DNA from: SZUA-359 sp039809125
Lineage (GTDB): Bacteria > Patescibacteriota > Saccharimonadia > Saccharimonadales > Saccharimonadaceae
Length of the DNA: 28,955 nucleotides
Reading direction: 5' to 3'
Assembly (NCBI GenBank): GCA_039809125.1
Contig: JBDHUM010000012.1
Location: forward strand, 1-28,955
Position numbers and translations under genes: made by a program. Below the pieces are notes generated by a model that searched no databases, was not told the DNA's origin, and saw only the letters and a list, made by a program, of their open reading frames with translations. Positions within the stretch are counted from its first letter, which is position 1; every line of letters begins with the position of its first letter. This document shows positions 1-7,104 of the stretch, piece after piece.

Positions 1-3
1 TTA

Positions 4-27
4 TTGCTAATACTATGATAATAGCAA
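4..27. repeat. Imperfect palindrome over the left-edge promoter -10
   Basis: A 24-base inverted repeat has 6-base outer arms TTGCTA/TAGCAA and further inner pairs interrupted by mismatches. It covers the -10 box (18-23) and the expected transcription start of the promoter at 18-46. That is where a repressor operator would sit. It could also be a chance feature of AT-rich sequence; no regulator is identified. Confidence 0.4.
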
Positions 28-46
28 AAAATTGGCATAATGTCAA
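18..46 (-). promoter_or_regulatory. Strong sigma-70-type promoter reading off the left edge
   Basis: On the minus strand TTGACA (41-46) is separated by exactly 17 bases from TATTAT (18-23), and TGC directly precedes the -10, giving an extended -10. Transcription would start near positions 8-12 and leave the window. It lies just past the stop codon of the response regulator gene (65-67), so it should drive the next gene to the left, which is outside this window. Confidence 0.8.
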
Positions 47-64
47 TATGCTTATGTAAAAAAT

Positions 65-460
65 CTACTTAGAAGTCAGTCCGAGGTGGAATTTGATTCG
101 TTCGACGACATCACCAATGACAACCTGCGATTTAACCAAGTATTCATCGACGCCGAGCGTTTCAGCACGCTGCTTGTCTTTTGGTTGACTTAATGCTGTG
201 AGCATTATCACACGTATGTTGGTTGTTTCGGGGGTGTTTCGAATGATATCAAGCACGTCAAAGCCGCTTATTTTTGGCATCATAGCATCAAGCACAATCA
301 AATCAGGCTTGTACTCAACCGCTGTTGACAGCGCGTCCTCGCCGTTATGAACTTCTTTAACCTCAAAACCCTCTAGCTCAAGACGCGATCGGTATACAGC
401 AGCCAAAGTGATATCATCTTCAACAAGCAGAATCTTTTTTTGAGAAACATGTTGCTCCAT
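65..460 (-). CDS. Stand-alone response regulator (CheY-like receiver domain)
   Basis: This 131-residue protein is a single receiver domain with no output domain. The acidic pocket is D15/D16, the phospho-acceptor is D58 in a VLDAMMP context, and the conserved Thr88 (LTA) and Lys110 (YLVKS) are present. It should therefore be phosphorylated by a histidine kinase and signal by protein-protein contact, as CheY or Spo0F do. No kinase gene lies in the window, so the partner is unknown. The ATG is only 6 bases downstream of TATAAG (467-472), consistent with leaderless expression, though that box is weak. The gene follows the S41 protease gene by 41 bases, and a strong promoter for another gene begins right after it, so it is probably a short unit. 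The receiver assignment is secure; the pathway is not. Confidence 0.93.
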   Translation of the reverse strand: MEQHVSQKKILLVEDDITLAAVYRSRLELEGFEVKEVHNGEDALSTAVEYKPDLIVLDAMMPKISGFDVLDIIRNTPETTNIRVIMLTALSQPKDKQRAETLGVDEYLVKSQVVIGDVVERIKFHLGLTSK

Positions 461-466
461 ACTGTC

Positions 467-472
467 CTTATA
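467..472 (-). promoter_or_regulatory. Possible -10 box of the response regulator gene
   Basis: TATAAG lies 6 bases upstream of the ATG at 460, the same distance seen for clearer leaderless promoters in this window. There is no TGn extension and no convincing -35. Read-through from the S41 protease gene is an alternative. Confidence 0.35.
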
Positions 473-501
473 CTACGTCAGTGCTGTAAAAAACACAAGC
501 A

Positions 502-1692
502 TTATTTCAGATCATCTTTCGCAGCCGTAAGTTGCGGATCAAGCCCGGCATCCATATCTTTTATTGATAGTCCGACTTTCTTGTCTGGTTCGATGCCTTT
601 TTTGGTAATGTTGACGCCATTTGGTGTGTACCAATGCTCAATTGTCACCTTTAGCATCTGGCCATTACCCAGATCGATTGGCTCCTGGACCGTTCCCTTA
701 CCGTAGGTTGTTTCACCAATCAGAGTAGCCGTTTTATAATCTTTGAGTGCACCTGCGACTATCTCACTAGCCGAGGCAGTACTCGCGTTTGTCAGCACAA
801 CGGTCTTCTTGCCCGCCAAGAGCGCTTCGCCTGTCGACTTTTTTATTGCAACCTCTTTACCATTCCGATATTCACGAACAACAATTTTATTATCAAGCCA
901 CAATCCAAGTACTGGCATCACCTCGTCGAGCAAACCGCCACCGTTATCACGAAGATCAAGCACCACTCCGCCTACGTTTTGTTGTTTAAACATTTGTGCC
1001 GCTCGTCTGGAAAGATCACCAGTATCACTGTCAAAGCGACGAATCTTGAGGATACCTATTCCATCTTCAATACTTGAAGCTACGCTTGTGTCGCTAATTT
1101 CAGCACGTACAATTGAAAAATCTTTAGTATCACCAGCCCGTATAACAGTTAGTTTAACTGTCGTACCCTCGTCGCCACGTACCAGTTCAGCTGTCTTGGC
1201 AGCGTCAAAATCTTTAGTGAATACATTATTGACACCTGCAATTACATCACCCGATTTGACACCGGCAGTTTTTGCCGGCGAGTTATCGATGACTCGCAGT
1301 ATCGTCGGTTGGCCGCTGCGTACGCCGATCTCTGCACCGATACCGCTCACCTTTCCCTTTAGATCGTTATTGAATTCCTCTGCTTCATCTTTAGACAAAA
1401 AAACCGTGTGGGGATCGCCCGAAGCCGCCACCATACCGCGGGTTGCACCCTCAATTAGTTTATTTTTATCGAGTGTACCGTCAAAACGTGCCGCTAATCG
1501 ACGATATACTGCTTCGGTGGGAGAAAGATCAAGCGAATCGTTGCTGATTTTCACGCCAAACCACGGACCAATCGTCGCCATAAGATCAGATGAACGAGTA
1601 CCGACAATAAATGCCACAATCATAGCAATAACAATGCTAAAAAGATATGTCGACATTCCAATTGATCGCGCAGAATGTGATTGCTGCTGCAC
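502..1692 (-). CDS. ctpA: S41-family carboxyl-terminal processing protease (CtpA/Prc type)
   Basis: This is a secreted, membrane-anchored serine protease of 396 residues counted from a GTG at 1692. I chose that start because AAGGGGG (1698-1704) sits 5 bases upstream of it; an in-frame TTG at 1707 has no such site. There is one N-terminal membrane segment (about 15-33), a PDZ domain (about 105-190) and the S41 catalytic core. The Ser-Lys dyad is visible as Ser307 in STASASE and Lys332 in TYGKGTVQ; the 25-residue spacing matches E. coli Prc. The family cleaves C-terminal tails of envelope proteins and, in several bacteria, activates or degrades wall hydrolases. It lies just downstream of the CHAP wall-hydrolase gene but is separated by a terminator and its own -10 box, so co-regulation is not implied. 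The substrate is unknown. Confidence 0.93.
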   Translation of the reverse strand: MQQQSHSARSIGMSTYLFSIVIAMIVAFIVGTRSSDLMATIGPWFGVKISNDSLDLSPTEAVYRRLAARFDGTLDKNKLIEGATRGMVAASGDPHTVFLSKDEAEEFNNDLKGKVSGIGAEIGVRSGQPTILRVIDNSPAKTAGVKSGDVIAGVNNVFTKDFDAAKTAELVRGDEGTTVKLTVIRAGDTKDFSIVRAEISDTSVASSIEDGIGILKIRRFDSDTGDLSRRAAQMFKQQNVGGVVLDLRDNGGGLLDEVMPVLGLWLDNKIVVREYRNGKEVAIKKSTGEALLAGKKTVVLTNASTASASEIVAGALKDYKTATLIGETTYGKGTVQEPIDLGNGQMLKVTIEHWYTPNGVNITKKGIEPDKKVGLSIKDMDAGLDPQLTAAKDDLK

Positions 1693-1732
1693 CGCTACCC
1701 CCTTCAATACGTAACTGAACTAATCATAACCA

Positions 1733-1738
1733 ATTATA
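1733..1738 (-). promoter_or_regulatory. -10 box of the ctpA gene
   Basis: TATAAT is followed by a leader of about 35 bases that ends in the Shine-Dalgarno AAGGGGG (1698-1704) and GTG (1692). The corresponding -35 region falls inside the preceding terminator hairpin and is a poor match. Confidence 0.6.
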
Positions 1739-1742
1739 CACT

Positions 1743-1770
1743 AAAAACTCCCCATATTATCTGGGGAGTT
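1743..1770 (-). terminator. Rho-independent terminator after the CHAP hydrolase gene
   Basis: On the minus strand AACTCCCC (1770-1763) pairs perfectly with GGGGAGTT (1753-1746) around a 9-base loop, and the stem runs into five T residues (1747-1743). It lies 20 bases beyond the CHAP gene stop codon, so it ends the ftsEX/CHAP transcription region. It is the clearest intrinsic terminator in the window. Confidence 0.88.
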
Positions 1771-1789
1771 AATCAAGTGATACTAGTTT

Positions 1790-2938
1790 TTAGAAGTAAA
1801 CGTACGTAAGACCAGAAGCACTGCGAGTATACATACGATACAAGCCGTCCCATTCAAGGTTATAGTCGCTGACCGTAATTGTACCGTCGCCATTGACACT
1901 CTCGACATACATAACGTGACCATAGTAACCAACATTCCAAACGGCAGCCGCACCGACACGCGGCTCATAGCCACTTCCTATGCCATAGGCACCAGCTGTA
2001 CCTGGCCACTGATTAGCGTTACCAGCACCACCAAAGTGAGGCACAAAACGCCCCGTGCTGGCGATCTTCCAAGCAACATAGCTTACACATTCACGCGTGT
2101 AAAGCCCCCATGGGTCAACAAATGCGTCGAGTGGAGCATTCGCCCATGCACCTGGATACCCGCCACCTCCTGGCGTTCCACTTGGAATGCTACCTACGCC
2201 CGCAGCAGCAGCGGCGCGACGATTTTCTTCTGCCTGAGCAGCACGCAATGAGGCAATCTCTGACTGCTTACCCGAAGCGATTGACCGATAGTTTTCTTCC
2301 TGGCCTTTTGTATCGGCCACCAGTTTAGCTTGCTCTGCTTCTTTGGCTGCTAATTGATTACGCTGACCTTCTTGATTAAGGATTTCGCGCTCTACAGCAA
2401 CTTTCTGTTTTTCGAGCTTAGTTTTTAGAGTTTTGATTTCAGTGATTTTCGTCTTAAGGTTGGAACGAATTGTCGCTCGATTTTCTTGCTTGTCTACATA
2501 ATCGCCAATATTTTTACTACTAGCTAGCATTTCTAGTGGTGAAATTGAATCATCAACGTACATGTCGGCTATGATATCGCCAAGCGCATCCCTATTATCG
2601 GCCAACTTTTTCTCATTTGATTTGATGTCAGCTTCAAGTTTAGCTTTTTTTGCCTGACTTTCATCGAGCTGCTTTTGAATCACTGCTTTTTGGTTAGTCA
2701 AAATAGCGAGTTGGCGAGCCAAAGTATCAGCCTCACCGGCTAGACGAGCAGCTTCAGCATTTAAACTGTCTACTTCTGCATTAATCGCATTAATTTGATC
2801 GTCGTAACGATCGGCATACGCAAGTTGTACGGTTTGCATTGACGGCGCTGCCACACTAAGAACCGCAAGAGCAACGATCGCGGATTTCGTGACGATACCG
2901 CGCCTAAGATAAGCAGTAGTGGTGGGTATGCTTTTCAT
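1790..2938 (-). CDS. Secreted coiled-coil CHAP-domain peptidoglycan hydrolase, PcsB-like
   Basis: The protein has 382 residues counted from an ATG at 2938, which lies 7 bases after a near-perfect promoter; an in-frame TTG at 3007 lies upstream of that promoter and is rejected. An N-terminal signal peptide ends near LAYA (about residue 42). A long coiled coil (about 43-240) and an Ala/Gly/Pro linker follow, then a C-terminal CHAP domain with catalytic Cys284 (RECVSY), His341 (YGHVMYVE) and a likely third residue near Asn360. This is the architecture of streptococcal PcsB, an amidase/endopeptidase whose coiled coil is controlled by FtsEX. Here ftsE and ftsX lie immediately upstream, so it is very likely the hydrolase activated by that complex to split the septal wall. 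The gene has its own promoter and terminator, allowing expression apart from ftsEX. The bond it cleaves cannot be read from sequence. Confidence 0.92.
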   Translation of the reverse strand: MKSIPTTTAYLRRGIVTKSAIVALAVLSVAAPSMQTVQLAYADRYDDQINAINAEVDSLNAEAARLAGEADTLARQLAILTNQKAVIQKQLDESQAKKAKLEADIKSNEKKLADNRDALGDIIADMYVDDSISPLEMLASSKNIGDYVDKQENRATIRSNLKTKITEIKTLKTKLEKQKVAVEREILNQEGQRNQLAAKEAEQAKLVADTKGQEENYRSIASGKQSEIASLRAAQAEENRRAAAAAGVGSIPSGTPGGGGYPGAWANAPLDAFVDPWGLYTRECVSYVAWKIASTGRFVPHFGGAGNANQWPGTAGAYGIGSGYEPRVGAAAVWNVGYYGHVMYVESVNGDGTITVSDYNLEWDGLYRMYTRSASGLTYVYF

Positions 2939-2945
2939 ACTCTTC

Positions 2946-2974
2946 ATTTTAGCAAAGCATAAGCGTTTTGTCAA
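2946..2974 (-). promoter_or_regulatory. Consensus promoter of the CHAP hydrolase gene
   Basis: TTGACA (2969-2974), a 17-base spacer and TAAAAT (2946-2951) with a TGC extension lie on the minus strand. The ATG at 2938 starts 7 bases after the -10, so the transcript would begin at or next to the start codon. There is no room for a Shine-Dalgarno site. Confidence 0.88.
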
Positions 2975-3020
2975 ATTTATCGATATAATCTTTACGGCTC
3001 CTTTCAAGATTAGACACGGT

Positions 3021-4004
3021 CTAAAGTTTTAGATAGCGCCGCGTCGCTAGTAATGATGAAGTAATGCCGATAACCGCACCGAGACAAATCATGCCGAGCA
3101 GGACAAATCCGAGGTAAAAAACTAGTCCGTCAATAGTTGGCTGCACGATAATTCCCGAATCATCTAATTTGCTTTTTACCAGCTGCAGAACAAAATAGCC
3201 AATACCGGTTGCTAAAACTGCCGCAATAAATCCATAGACAATTGCTTCTACCACAAACGGGCCGCGTATAAATGATCGATCAGCGCCGATCAGTTTCATC
3301 ATCTGAATTTCTTCTTTTCGGCTAAAAATTGCCATGCGAATGGTATTGAAGATAATGAGTGAAGAAATCGCGATAAATAAAGCGCTGGCAATATAGCCAA
3401 TACGCTGTGCTGTAACAGTAGAGCTTGCGATTTTTTGAATTGCATCGCGGCGGTCGCCTGCAAATGATGGTGGCTTGTCTGGGTGGACAATCTTCTTAAG
3501 ATTAGTATTATTTTTTACAAACTCATCAAGCTGCGAAGTATCATTAATATTATGTAGTTTAATTCGAATCACCGCAGACAAACGATTGGTCGCCTCGTTA
3601 ATGGCGTCTAGAATGTCATTGTTGTCTTTATGCTGCTCAGCATTATCTGCCCGAGCCTGTTCAGAACTAACAAAATTTACCTCTTTGACATTAGGGAGGC
3701 TACGCAGATCGCTCAATACTGAGCCTGCCTGCGCCTCTGTCGTACCAGACTTCAAATAGATCGACATATCAACTTTTTTGCTAATCACATTTACTGTGTC
3801 TTTTAGAATATTTTGGGCCGCAACAGTCATGAAAAATATCAATAGAGTAATCGTCATGACGGCGGTCGCGGCAATAGTAAGCCATGCGTTACGCGAAAAA
3901 TTGTTGACACCATATCGTACCATTCGGAGGAATGTTAACCATTGGCGGCGACGGCGTTTTTGAGTTTGCAAGGTAGCAGTGCTAGGTTTAGCCGCTCGGC
4001 TCAT
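3021..4004 (-). CDS. ftsX: Cell division ABC transporter permease FtsX
   Basis: The protein has 327 residues. A basic cytoplasmic N-terminus (RRRRQ near 17-21) leads into membrane segment 1 (about 42-64). A large extracellular domain (65-200) follows, then three more membrane segments (about 203-224, 250-274, 294-317). This four-segment topology with one big outer loop is that of FtsX, which does not transport but passes ATP-driven movement of FtsE to a wall hydrolase outside. Its ATG overlaps the ftsE stop codon (ATGA) and AGGGGAG precedes the start, so the two are translated together. The adjacent CHAP coiled-coil protein is the obvious outside partner. Confidence 0.93.
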   Translation of the reverse strand: MSRAAKPSTATLQTQKRRRRQWLTFLRMVRYGVNNFSRNAWLTIAATAVMTITLLIFFMTVAAQNILKDTVNVISKKVDMSIYLKSGTTEAQAGSVLSDLRSLPNVKEVNFVSSEQARADNAEQHKDNNDILDAINEATNRLSAVIRIKLHNINDTSQLDEFVKNNTNLKKIVHPDKPPSFAGDRRDAIQKIASSTVTAQRIGYIASALFIAISSLIIFNTIRMAIFSRKEEIQMMKLIGADRSFIRGPFVVEAIVYGFIAAVLATGIGYFVLQLVKSKLDDSGIIVQPTIDGLVFYLGFVLLGMICLGAVIGITSSLLATRRYLKL

Positions 4005-4684
4005 TGTCGATAACTCCCCTGCACTTGATCGCTAGTTACTTTACCGTGATCGATAGTGATAACTCTGCGCTTTAATTTATTGACAATCTCTACATTGTGC
4101 GTAGTCAATAGAACCGTCGTGCCATAATTATTAATTTTCTCAAGTAATCGCACGATATCCCAGCTATGCTTCGGATCAAGGTTACCAGTTGGCTCATCAG
4201 CAATCAAAATTTTTGGCTGTCGTACAATCGCTCTAGCAATAGCTACGCGCTGACGTTCACCACCCGATAGCTGATGTGGAAATTGTTTCTCCTTGCCAGT
4301 CAATCCAACCAACTCAATTACTTTCGGTACAGTATTTTTAATCTCACGATTCGTCATACCGGCAATTTCAAGTGCGAAAGCGATGTTTTCAACCACCGTT
4401 CGCTGTGGCAGCAGCTTAAAATCTTGAAACACAACGCCTATTTTACGTCTTAGGAGCGGAATATGCTTGTCTTTAAGTGTGTCATAGTCAATACCTCCAA
4501 CAACAATCTTGCCGCTAGTAGGTTTTTCTTCACGAGTCAGCAGCTTTAGCAGCGTCGATTTACCAGCCCCACTGGTTCCAACCAGGATCACGAATTCTTT
4601 CGGTTCAATATGCAAGCTAACCCGGTTTATCGCCGGTTTACCCTCTTTGCCATATGACTTCGTTACTCTGTCTAACAATATCAT
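4001..4684 (-). CDS. ftsE: Cell division ATP-binding protein FtsE
   Basis: This is the 227-residue ABC ATPase that energises FtsX. The Walker A motif GTSGAGKST is at 36-44, the signature LSGGE at 140-144 and Walker B ILIADEPTGNLD from 160. The start is the ATG at 4684; the reading frame stays open upstream into prfB, but that extension has no homology to FtsE and would make the protein 84 residues too long. The -10 box TATAAT lies 7 bases upstream of this ATG, so the mRNA is probably leaderless. The stop codon is TGA and overlaps the ftsX start. The length and motifs are standard for FtsE. Confidence 0.95.
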   Translation of the reverse strand: MILLDRVTKSYGKEGKPAINRVSLHIEPKEFVILVGTSGAGKSTLLKLLTREEKPTSGKIVVGGIDYDTLKDKHIPLLRRKIGVVFQDFKLLPQRTVVENIAFALEIAGMTNREIKNTVPKVIELVGLTGKEKQFPHQLSGGERQRVAIARAIVRQPKILIADEPTGNLDPKHSWDIVRLLEKINNYGTTVLLTTHNVEIVNKLKRRVITIDHGKVTSDQVQGSYRQ

Positions 4685-4691
4685 TTTTACT

Positions 4692-4700
4692 ATTATATCA
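4692..4700 (-). promoter_or_regulatory. Extended -10 promoter of ftsE
   Basis: TGATATAAT on the minus strand is a full extended -10, 7 bases from the ftsE ATG. The -35 region is poor, as often seen with extended -10 promoters. It lies between the prfB stop codon and ftsE, so ftsEX can be transcribed independently of prfB. Confidence 0.78.
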
Positions 4701-4730
4701 TAAACACTAGTGCTTAAGTTTTGCTTAAAA

Positions 4731-5813
4731 TTAGTCGGATGACGTATGTTCAAGATAGCTATCAATAAAACCGTCGATCGCGCCATCGAGAATTGCTTTT
4801 GTATCATGTTCCTCGTATTTTGTTCGCGTATCTTTAACCAAGTTGTAGGGATGAAGTACATAATTACGGATCTGACTACCCCAATTGGCTGATTCACCTG
4901 CCTGGAGGTCTGATAACTTCTCTGCGTGTTGTTCAAGTTTTAGCTGAACCAGTTTCGATCGCAAAATTTTTAGAGCTGTTTCTTTATTTTGTAGCTGCGA
5001 CCGCTCGTTTTGAATAGCGACAACAATTCCCTTCGGCATGTGAGTTACCCTAACAGCCGAATCAGTGGTATTGACCGACTGTCCACCATGACCTCCAGCA
5101 CGGTAGACGTCAATCTTAAGATCTTTTTCGTCAATCGTAACTTCTTCGGGCTGATCAATTTGTGGCAGTACTTCCACCAACGCAAAACTGGTTTGACGCA
5201 AATTATCAGAGTTAAACGGACTCAAGCGAACCAAGCGGTGCACTCCGTGCTCACTCTTTAATTTACCATAGGCGTAGACACCTTCAACTTCAATGACGCT
5301 CGTTTTTATACCAGCTTCTTCACCGGTCGACCGATCTACAATAGTTGTCTTAAAACCCATACGTTCAGCCCATCTAAGATACATCCGTTCTAGCATTTCC
5401 GCCCAATCCTGAGCGTCGGTACCACCCACTCCAGCCGTAACACGTAAAATAGCTGAATGATTATCGTATTCGCCTTTAAATAGAAGTTGCTTCTTCTGCT
5501 TGGCATACTCGTGTTCAAGTGCTAATATTTGCTCGTCAAATTCTTTAATCATCGACTCATCACCGATTTCAATCAGCTCGACTATATCCCGTGCTTGTGT
5601 TCTCAACGTCTGCCACGGTTCAATCTCACTGCGCAATCCCGCCGCTTTTTTGCTTAATGTCTGCGCTCGTTCAACATTTGCCCAGACTTCGCTATCTGCT
5701 AGTTGCGCCTCAATCACCAATAACTCTGCTTGCCTAGCATCAATAGCTAAAGATTTGTAAGCGCTTTCAATCCCTCGGCTCAGTTCTTCCGCACGTTTTT
5801 TAAGTGGCTGCAT
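4731..5813 (-). CDS. prfB: Peptide chain release factor 2
   Basis: The 360-residue protein recognises UGA and UAA stop codons and triggers release of the finished peptide. The tripeptide SPF at 198-200 identifies it as RF2 rather than RF1 (which has PxT), and the catalytic GGQ is at 243-245. Both are offset by 7 from E. coli RF2, so the protein is collinear with it. Unlike E. coli and many other bacteria, the gene is one uninterrupted frame: there is no in-frame UGA or +1 slippery site where E. coli has one (near codon 25), so frameshift autoregulation is absent. The ATG lies 9 bases after an extended -10 (TGCTATACT) without a clear Shine-Dalgarno. An RF2 gene together with genes ending in TGA shows UGA is read as stop. 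Confidence 0.96.
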   Translation of the reverse strand: MQPLKKRAEELSRGIESAYKSLAIDARQAELLVIEAQLADSEVWANVERAQTLSKKAAGLRSEIEPWQTLRTQARDIVELIEIGDESMIKEFDEQILALEHEYAKQKKQLLFKGEYDNHSAILRVTAGVGGTDAQDWAEMLERMYLRWAERMGFKTTIVDRSTGEEAGIKTSVIEVEGVYAYGKLKSEHGVHRLVRLSPFNSDNLRQTSFALVEVLPQIDQPEEVTIDEKDLKIDVYRAGGHGGQSVNTTDSAVRVTHMPKGIVVAIQNERSQLQNKETALKILRSKLVQLKLEQHAEKLSDLQAGESANWGSQIRNYVLHPYNLVKDTRTKYEEHDTKAILDGAIDGFIDSYLEHTSSD

Positions 5814-5822
5814 TGTCCTATT

Positions 5823-5831
5823 AGTATAGCA
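5823..5831 (-). promoter_or_regulatory. Extended -10 promoter of prfB
   Basis: TGCTATACT lies 9 bases before the prfB ATG. The surrounding 15 bases TCTGCTATACTAATA (5819-5833) are identical to those in front of lysS (24660-24674). The short distance implies a leaderless or nearly leaderless mRNA. Confidence 0.78.
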
Positions 5832-5844
5832 GAATCGATGAAGC

Positions 5845-7104
5845 CTATTGCAGTATGCTAGCTAGCTGCATCTGTGCTCGGTAAAGAATATCGTAGTTAA
5901 AACCTGACGTTGGAACCTGAAACGATAGCGATTGATAGCCATTCGCCTGCGCCAGGTGATATGCAGCTCTCAGTTCATCAACTTCACCAACGCACTCGAA
6001 TGGCTTAATCACACCGTCGACACCCAATAATCCTTTAAACATCTCAACCAGTGAGGCTTTTTGGAATAAATCACACCCAAAGCGTGTTTGAAGCTCTGCG
6101 GGAGAAATGAAAGGCGCAAAGAGTAAGTACGAGTTGGCGCACTTTGGACAGTTACCACACCAAGTTAGCCTAGTATTTTCAGCGCCTTGTTTGTAGTTGG
6201 CAACATTACATGAACTAAAGCTTTGTCCAAATTTTTCCCATGTATGTTTTGTGAAAAGTTCAGCAATTTTGAGCTCACTATATTGACGAAGCGGCGATCC
6301 GATCTGGATATCTGGCGAAATATATTGGTGAACGTAGTTAGCAAGCAGTTGTTCGGCACTCCACGTCTTAGACCATTGGTGTGTAACTGCTAAGTCGCCA
6401 ATCTGGGCATGCGGCTCCTCGCCCTCGTGTCCGATTGCTGCTAAAATTGTGTTCTTTCCGAGTAAAATAGCTTGAGCAATCGAAAGTGCCAGCATGATAT
6501 AAGTTACTGGCACATGGCCGTTCTTAGCACCTCTATCGACAGCTTTCCCAAGAGCGGATGTATCAATCGTGCGCTTTGCTACGACAAGAGGCTTCGATAG
6601 CATCGATAGTAGCGCCGGGTGTGACGGTCCTTGTGCGACATGCCAGGGCGTATAGTCGATCTTTTTCTCATCAAGCAAGCTTGCCACTAAAAGTGAGTCT
6701 TTGCCACCACTTTGTAAAGATACAATTCCTTGGCCTGAGTAGTTAAGTGGCCGCTTCATCGACAGTTTTGTATTAGCAGTAAAGTGAGCCAAGTCGCTAC
6801 GCGTAAGATTATTTTCATAGGCAAATTGACTTAAGCCCTCTTGGTATACTTGATTACAAAACCTCGCTTGCATTTCATCAATCTCATGATTTTCAAACTC
6901 TACTTGCCGCGTTGGAAAAGATTTGTAATATGAAGTGCCAATAACAAGAAATGCTAAAAATAGCACTCGATCGAATAATGCTCGGTCATACGTTTTGCTC
7001 GTCTCAAACTTAACACATTCCTCGTAATTAATGTCCTCGTATCGATATCTAAAACTAGCTAACTGACCGTCAAATGAATAGTCCTGAAAGTAAAATACAC
7101 TCAC
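5845..7104 (-). CDS. murL: UDP-MurNAc-L-Ala-L-Glu epimerase, MurL family
   Basis: The 419-residue protein matches MurL in several blocks: SYYK (58-61), QFAYENNL (93-100), the PP-loop ATP motif SGGKDS (132-137), NGHVPVT (195-201), a THQWSKTW block (241-248), SSCN (297-300) and WCGNCPKC (315-322). In Xanthomonas, MurL uses ATP to invert the terminal L-Glu of UDP-MurNAc-L-Ala-L-Glu to D-Glu, after MurD2 adds L-Glu. This replaces the usual glutamate racemase/MurD order. Here its GTG start overlaps the TGA stop of a murD gene (GTGA), so ligase and epimerase are translationally coupled, which strongly supports that role. The three Cys near 316-322 are conserved in the family and could bind a metal. 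A generic PP-loop ATPase is the alternative, but the number of shared blocks makes MurL much likelier. Confidence 0.88.
   Translation of the reverse strand: MSVFYFQDYSFDGQLASFRYRYEDINYEECVKFETSKTYDRALFDRVLFLAFLVIGTSYYKSFPTRQVEFENHEIDEMQARFCNQVYQEGLSQFAYENNLTRSDLAHFTANTKLSMKRPLNYSGQGIVSLQSGGKDSLLVASLLDEKKIDYTPWHVAQGPSHPALLSMLSKPLVVAKRTIDTSALGKAVDRGAKNGHVPVTYIMLALSIAQAILLGKNTILAAIGHEGEEPHAQIGDLAVTHQWSKTWSAEQLLANYVHQYISPDIQIGSPLRQYSELKIAELFTKHTWEKFGQSFSSCNVANYKQGAENTRLTWCGNCPKCANSYLLFAPFISPAELQTRFGCDLFQKASLVEMFKGLLGVDGVIKPFECVGEVDELRAAYHLAQANGYQSLSFQVPTSGFNYDILYRAQMQLASILQ

Noticed and set aside
743..1714. A 323-codon open frame on the plus strand
   Set aside because: It lies antisense to ctpA, whose catalytic motifs are intact; the antisense frame has low-complexity Ser/Thr-rich translation and no recognisable motif.
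2939..3007. Longer start (TTG) for the CHAP protein
   Set aside because: The segment contains the promoter of the gene itself and would bury the signal peptide 23 residues inside.
4685..4936. N-terminal extension of the ftsE frame into prfB
   Set aside because: It overlaps the end of prfB, has no ABC homology and lies upstream of the -10 box; FtsE is full length from 4684.
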